Made by a program: the position numbers and the translations under genes | Notes under the pieces: model-generated | Databases searched by the model: none | What the model saw: only the letters and a program-made list of their open reading frames with translations | Told to the model about the DNA's origin: nothing | Shown: piece by piece, positions 6,679 through 9,866 of the stretch | How the letters are laid out: every line of letters starts with the position of its first letter | Numbering within the stretch: the stretch's first letter is position 1 | Assembly: GCA_022013615.1 (NCBI GenBank) | Contig: JAKLQB010000573.1 | Span: 1-9,866, forward strand | Direction of reading: 5' to 3' | From: Desulfobacterales bacterium | Lineage (GTDB): Bacteria; Desulfobacterota; DSM-4660; Desulfatiglandales; Desulfatiglandaceae | DNA: 9,866 nt

Positions 6679-7386
6679 ATGAAAAGCAAGATTATATATA
6701 ACATAGCCGATGAAGAGTCCTATCATGATGGCCAGATCATCTTCAACGAGGGTAGTTCAGGGGACTGGATCTATGTGATTCTTTCCGGTGCCGTGGAAAT
6801 CTCCAAGATGGTTCAGGGTCAGAAGCATGTTATTGCTATACTGAAAGAGGGTGAGGTATTTGGAGAGCTCGGATTTGTAGGAGTGACAAAGCGAACTGCC
6901 ACGGCACGGGCAATTGGGCAGACAACGGTCGGTATTATTGACCGGGAATTTCTTGAAAAGGAGTACAACCAGCTTTCCGGCCAGTTCAGGAGTATTGTTG
7001 AAGTAATAACCCTCAGGTTCAAAGAGATGCTCGACAAGAGCTGTGCCGCTACCAAGCGGACAGCGCCACGGATTGAGAGGGCTTTGTCTCTGGTATTCAA
7101 AGATCGTGAAGCCTTCTTTCGAGCTTACACCGGCAATGTGAGTGCCGGAGGTCTTTTTATAAAAACGGAAAACCCCCTGATTATCGGGGATCAGCTCTTA
7201 ATCAAATTGCAGCTCCCTGGCGTGTCTGATCCCTTACAGATCAAATGCGAAGTGGCCTGGGCTCGAACAAAACAACAGGGTCAACCGGGCCGACCATCAG
7301 GAATGGGGGTTAAGTTCACCCAAATTTCAAATAGGGATCACCGGGTCTTGAAACAATACCTCTCAAGTATCAAGGAGGACATATGA
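6679..7386 (+). CDS. Cyclic-nucleotide-binding domain fused to a PilZ domain
   Basis: A 235-residue soluble protein with no signal peptide or membrane segment. The N-terminal part (about 9-110) is a CAP_ED/cNMP-binding beta roll: the turn GQIIFNEGSSGDWIYVILSGAVEI, then a phosphate-binding cassette FGELGFVGVTKRTATARA (61-78) that keeps the conserved Glu63 and Arg72, so nucleotide binding is plausible. After a helix, the C-terminal part (about 122-232) is a PilZ domain. It has an RxxxR motif (R127-R131, RTAPR) and NVSAGG (N153, S155, G158), the two elements that bind c-di-GMP in known PilZ proteins. GMGVKFTQIS near 208-217 is also typical. There is no helix-turn-helix, so it is not a Crp-type DNA-binding regulator. 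It may combine two second-messenger inputs into a protein-protein output. It stands alone, divergent from the thiolase operon and convergent with trmB. The start has a weak AGG five bases upstream. Confidence 0.88.
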   Translation: MKSKIIYNIADEESYHDGQIIFNEGSSGDWIYVILSGAVEISKMVQGQKHVIAILKEGEVFGELGFVGVTKRTATARAIGQTTVGIIDREFLEKEYNQLSGQFRSIVEVITLRFKEMLDKSCAATKRTAPRIERALSLVFKDREAFFRAYTGNVSAGGLFIKTENPLIIGDQLLIKLQLPGVSDPLQIKCEVAWARTKQQGQPGRPSGMGVKFTQISNRDHRVLKQYLSSIKEDI

Positions 7387-7409
7387 GGTGATATAGGCGG
7401 GGTGATGTC

Positions 7410-8327
7410 TCATCTTGTCATGTCATCATATACAAGGTCCAGCGCCCTCTGAATTCCGGCTGTCGGGATGATACTACAGCCCTTAGCGGGCCGTATATGC
7501 CACAGCTTTTCCTTCCTGACAATTTCAATCCAGAAATCCTGTACCAGGTTGTCCTCCCCAACTACAGATCTTACCATCCCCTTTTGCTGTTTTGGGTCGT
7601 ATAAGGTTTCCTTAAACTCCACCATTATCCGGCCCCGTCTTTCGGGGGGATCAAAGCACTCCGGGTCAAAACGGTCCACACGATATGTTATCAAACTCAT
7701 ATCCTCCTTTAACGGGATTTTAATGTGCTGGCGTTTGGTCAGCCTCAGTTCATAGAACTTTTCCTGTCCCGAGGCATACCATTTCCGTTCATACTTTGTT
7801 GAAAACCTGGGAGATACCATTTTTGAGCGGGCTTCAAATCCAGTACCGGAAAGCTGAGATAATATCCATTCAAAGTAAGACCGTGAATCTGTAACAACCA
7901 ATACCTCACCGTCATCCGCAATCCGGCTGTTTATGAGCTTTAGAAAGGCGTGTGAAAACAGGCGAAATTTAACGTGTCTTTTTTTTGGCCATGGACAGGG
8001 AAAAAGAGAACAGGCGCTTCGCAACGACTTTTCCAAAAAACCCCTTTCAAGGGCAACCCGTACGTCTGCCTGCATAACTCTGACATTTTTCACGCCTGCC
8101 AGGGTAATCTTTCTGAGCGCGCGCCGGATAAAAACCCATCCCAGTTCAATACCCACAAAGTCTTTCTCAGGATGTGCCTGGGCCTGTTGGACCAGGAAAT
8201 CTCCAAGACCAAAACCTATCTCAACCTCAAGTTCGGCCGAGCGCCCGAATTTTTTAGGCCATTCAACGGGGTGCTTTTCTTTCATCCAGGGAATGAAAGG
8301 ATTGAGAGAAAGATAGGGTGATTTCAT
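7410..8327 (-). CDS. trmB: tRNA (guanine-N7-)-methyltransferase TrmB, C-terminally extended
   Basis: SAM-dependent enzyme making m7G46 in the variable loop of tRNA. Motif I is VEIGFGLGDFLV (35-46), followed by FVGIELGWVFIRRALRKI (57-74). The family's 'FPDPWPKxRHxKxRL' block appears as FPCPWPKKRHVKFRL (109-123), then VVTDSRSYFEW (144-154) and STKYERKW (176-183). The Asp of PDPW is Cys111 here; that Asp is regarded as catalytically important in studied TrmB proteins, while the later TD (D147) and TKYE are kept. Usual length is about 210-240 aa; this protein has 305. The extra residues, roughly 200-305, form a mixed alpha/beta region (ITYRVDRFDP, RIMVEFKETLYDP, DFWIEIV, LWHIRPAKGC) that I cannot assign to a named domain. 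The ATG start lacks a clear ribosome binding site. It ends 23 bases from the cNMP-PilZ stop, convergent. Confidence 0.88.
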   Translation of the reverse strand: MKSPYLSLNPFIPWMKEKHPVEWPKKFGRSAELEVEIGFGLGDFLVQQAQAHPEKDFVGIELGWVFIRRALRKITLAGVKNVRVMQADVRVALERGFLEKSLRSACSLFPCPWPKKRHVKFRLFSHAFLKLINSRIADDGEVLVVTDSRSYFEWILSQLSGTGFEARSKMVSPRFSTKYERKWYASGQEKFYELRLTKRQHIKIPLKEDMSLITYRVDRFDPECFDPPERRGRIMVEFKETLYDPKQQKGMVRSVVGEDNLVQDFWIEIVRKEKLWHIRPAKGCSIIPTAGIQRALDLVYDDMTR

Positions 8328-8337
8328 TTTTTATGTT

Positions 8338-8343
8338 TATAAT
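8338..8343 (+). promoter_or_regulatory. Possible -10 box for the Lys-rich protein gene
   Basis: A perfect TATAAT lies about 65 bases before the ATG at 8408 in the gap between the divergent trmB and the small gene. No recognisable -35 box is found 16-18 bases upstream, where the DNA belongs to the start of trmB, so support is weak. Confidence 0.3.
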
Positions 8344-8396
8344 TCCTGTATTTCTTGATAAGAGAGCCTATCATAAACAAAAATGGCGTAATGGAA

Positions 8397-8401
8397 AGGA
8401 G
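8397..8401 (+). promoter_or_regulatory. Ribosome binding site setting the start of the Lys-rich protein
   Basis: AGGAG lies six bases before the ATG at 8408. The frame is open upstream to an ATG at 8318, but that start would overlap trmB and has no such site, so 8408 is preferred. Confidence 0.6.
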
Positions 8402-8407
8402 AAAGAT

Positions 8408-8755
8408 ATGGTATCTAAGAGCTCTGAAGCAAGAGAAAATCAAAAGGAGTATTGGGGAAGCAAGCTGAATCAGCGCTTGTCGTTTTTGACTGAAAAGGGT
8501 CTCGATCCCGGCAAAATCGCTAAAGACGGCACTGTCCGGAAGTTACGGGCAAAAATGAGGGAAACAGGAAGCAGGCTGAGGACAATTGCCAGCCAGGAAA
8601 AGAAGGTGGAGGAAATGGCCAGAATCAAAGCTGAAAAGGCGGCCGTTCCTAAGGAAGAAAAGGTAAAAAAGAAAAAAGAGGCTGGAAAGACCCCTGAGGA
8701 GAGTAAGCGACAGCAGAAAAAAAGCAAAAAACAGGCGAGTAAGAGCAAGGAGTAG
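8408..8755 (+). CDS. Small Lys-rich protein of unknown function
   Basis: I do not recognise a named family. The 115-residue product has two parts. The N-terminal 55 or so residues look structured: EYWGSKLNQRLSFLTEKGL, then DPGKIAKDGTVRKLRAKMRE, probably helical with conserved-looking aromatic and hydrophobic positions. From about residue 60 onwards it is low-complexity, made of Lys, Glu, Ala and Ser, with KKKK and KKSKK runs; about 26 of the 115 residues are lysine. It has no signal peptide or membrane segment. Such basic tails often bind nucleic acid or ribosomes, but that is only inference. The clear ribosome binding site and ordered N-terminal half argue for a real gene. It is divergent from trmB and lies 91 bases before the radical SAM gene on the same strand, so an operon is possible. 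Confidence 0.75.
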   Translation: MVSKSSEARENQKEYWGSKLNQRLSFLTEKGLDPGKIAKDGTVRKLRAKMRETGSRLRTIASQEKKVEEMARIKAEKAAVPKEEKVKKKKEAGKTPEESKRQQKKSKKQASKSKE

Positions 8756-8766
8756 AGCCACGGAAA

Positions 8767-8794
8767 TTGACTTTTGATATCCCCGACTTAATTT
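8767..8794 (+). promoter_or_regulatory. Weak possible promoter before the radical SAM gene
   Basis: TTGACT (8767-8772) is followed after 16 bases by TAATTT (8789-8794). The -35 box is good but the -10 box matches only three of six consensus positions. It lies in the 91-base gap between the Lys-rich gene and the radical SAM gene; nothing else was recognised in this gap. Confidence 0.25.
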
Positions 8795-8846
8795 ATCCGC
8801 TGAGGTGGTCGTTCCACACAGGATTTTCGGAGGACTAAGATAAGCT

Positions 8847-9743
8847 ATGGAATGCGCTGTTGAAAGTGAAGGAATGCATTACGAGGGGAACTGTATCAGG
8901 CCGCCCAGTGAGGCATATAGTATCCTGCTTCAGGTGACTGTGGGTTGTTCCCACAATAAGTGTACATTTTGCGGCACTTACACGGGCAAGAGATTTAGAA
9001 TCAAGGAAGACCGTATCATTCTAAATGATATCCTGTTCGCCTCCAAGTACATGAAACGCCAGGACAGGGTGTTTCTTATGGACGGAGATGCCCTGATCAT
9101 ACCACAGCAAAGGTTAATGTGGATTCTTGACCGCATCCGTGAGCATCTCCCCTGGGTTAGAAGGGTTGGGGCCTATGCGAACGCCAAGAGCATCAAGATG
9201 AAATCCCCGGAGGAATTGATCCAGTTGAAGAAAAACGGGCTCGGCATTCTCTACCTCGGGGTGGAAACCGGGGATGCAGAGCTACTCAGGGAAATCCGTA
9301 AAGGAACCAGCGCTGAGCACCTCATCAACATGGGAAGGAAGGTAAGGGATGCCGGCATCAAGCTTTCAGTGACGGTTTTATTAGGTATTGCCGGAAGGGA
9401 GAGATCACTTGAACACGCCAGGGCAACCGGCGAGCTCCTGAGTGCCATGGATCCTAATTATGTGGGGGCTCTTACGGTGATGTTGATACCAGGTACCCCT
9501 CTTCATGAGGATTTCACGAGTGGCAAGTTTGAACTGCCGGACGAAACGGGGTTCTTGTTGGAACTGAGGGAAATGATTGCGCACACCAACTTGAGCAGGG
9601 GCCTGTTTTTTTCAAACCATGCCTCAAACTATCTTCCAGTAAAAGCCAGGCTGCCAAAAGGCAAGCAACAGGCCCTTGATCAGATAGACGGCGCCCTCAG
9701 AGGTGACATAGGTCTTAGACCCGAATGGATGAGAGCGCTCTAA
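8847..9743 (+). CDS. Radical SAM protein of unknown specificity
   Basis: The 298-residue protein belongs to the radical SAM superfamily, which uses a [4Fe-4S] cluster to cleave SAM to a 5'-deoxyadenosyl radical. The cluster ligands are C34, C39 and C42 in GCSHNKCTFCGTY, spaced C-x4-C-x2-C rather than the usual C-x3-C-x2-C. Further TIM-barrel features follow: FLMDGDAL (GGE-like position, about 76-83), RRVGAYANAKSI, ILYLGVETGD (about 134-143) with the Glu common at strand 4, and a TVMLIPGTPLHEDF block near the end. There is no B12-binding or TRAM domain. The substrate is unknown; HemN/YgiQ-like barrels are the nearest general resemblance I can name. The start is uncertain: ATG 8847 has GGAGGA at a long 12-base distance, while ATG 8874 would begin MHYEGNCIRPPSEA, which matches how relatives seem to start. 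Its stop overlaps the convergent downstream gene by four bases. Confidence 0.85.
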   Translation: MECAVESEGMHYEGNCIRPPSEAYSILLQVTVGCSHNKCTFCGTYTGKRFRIKEDRIILNDILFASKYMKRQDRVFLMDGDALIIPQQRLMWILDRIREHLPWVRRVGAYANAKSIKMKSPEELIQLKKNGLGILYLGVETGDAELLREIRKGTSAEHLINMGRKVRDAGIKLSVTVLLGIAGRERSLEHARATGELLSAMDPNYVGALTVMLIPGTPLHEDFTSGKFELPDETGFLLELREMIAHTNLSRGLFFSNHASNYLPVKARLPKGKQQALDQIDGALRGDIGLRPEWMRAL

Positions 9744-9866
9744 GCTCCTCCCCCCTTGGCGCTCTCCAGAATAGTATAGATGTCTTCGGGGATATCGATG
9801 GCCTTGAAATTTTTGGGGTCGGAGACATCAAGGCAGATCCTGTTCTCGTATCCCTCCACCATCAGC
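9740..9866 (-). CDS. C-terminal end of an unidentified protein (partial)
   Basis: A minus-strand frame is open from the right edge to a TAG at 9742-9740 and gives 41 residues, including MVEGYENRICLDVSDP, NFKAIDIPEDIYTILES and a Gly-rich end. Amino-acid use looks coding, and the frame ends exactly where the radical SAM gene stops (four-base tail-to-tail overlap). It is too short for me to assign a family. Confidence 0.5.
   Translation of the reverse strand, partial: LMVEGYENRICLDVSDPKNFKAIDIPEDIYTILESAKGGGA

Noticed and set aside
7383..7413. Possible terminator between the convergent cNMP-PilZ and trmB genes
   Set aside because: Only a five-base ATGAG/CTCAT pair with a loop of about 21 bases and no T-run is present; this is too weak.
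7933..8321. Plus-strand frames of 115-127 codons antisense to trmB
   Set aside because: They mirror the trmB coding frame, are rich in Arg/Ser/Pro as antisense frames often are, and have no ribosome binding site.
8803..8820. Small hairpin GTGG-TCGTT-CCAC before the radical SAM gene
   Set aside because: A four-base stem without a U-tract is expected by chance and does not match a known regulatory fold.
1..9866. Defence island, prophage, insertion sequence, CRISPR or toxin-antitoxin system
   Set aside because: All sizeable genes are housekeeping or metabolic; no transposase, integrase, regular repeat, nuclease/ATPase pair or toxin-antitoxin pair was recognised.

Overview
The window looks like ordinary chromosomal housekeeping DNA from a Gram-negative, probably anaerobic bacterium, most likely of the Desulfobacterota (former Deltaproteobacteria). 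This is inferred from several things together. An RNase J-type C-terminus lies next to ftsK. There is a lolA gene, which implies an outer membrane with lipoproteins. A thiolase is paired with an OB-fold partner, and a cNMP-binding/PilZ protein is of a type common in that group. GC content is moderate and similar throughout. I saw no insertion sequence, phage gene, CRISPR array, tRNA or rRNA.

Layout. (1) Positions 1-3096, plus strand: the tail of a probable RNase J gene, then ftsK (DNA translocase) and lolA (periplasmic lipoprotein carrier), closely spaced and probably one operon. (2) Positions 3053-6373, minus strand: a tight four-gene operon read from right to left as thiolase, Zn-ribbon/OB-fold partner, prmA (ribosomal protein L11 methyltransferase) and rsmE (16S rRNA m3U1498 methyltransferase). 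The end of rsmE overlaps the end of lolA tail to tail. (3) Positions 6374-6678: an AT-rich divergent intergenic region with a good sigma70-like promoter facing each way. (4) Positions 6679-7386, plus strand: a cyclic-nucleotide-binding domain fused to a PilZ domain. (5) Positions 7410-8327, minus strand: trmB with an unusual C-terminal extension and an Asp-to-Cys change in its catalytic motif. (6) Positions 8408-8755, plus strand: a small lysine-rich protein of unknown function. (7) Positions 8847-9743, plus strand: a radical SAM protein with a CX4CX2C cluster motif. The window ends in the C-terminus of an unidentified minus-strand gene.

The themes are chromosome segregation and envelope biogenesis on the left, translation-apparatus methylation (RsmE, PrmA, TrmB) in the middle, a CoA-thioester condensation or cleavage pair sharing an operon with two of those methyltransferases, and a second-messenger sensor. 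I do not see a convincing undescribed multi-gene system. The points most worth checking are the extended, Asp-to-Cys TrmB, the thiolase/OB-fold pair in a methyltransferase operon, the cNMP-PilZ fusion and the CX4CX2C radical SAM protein.
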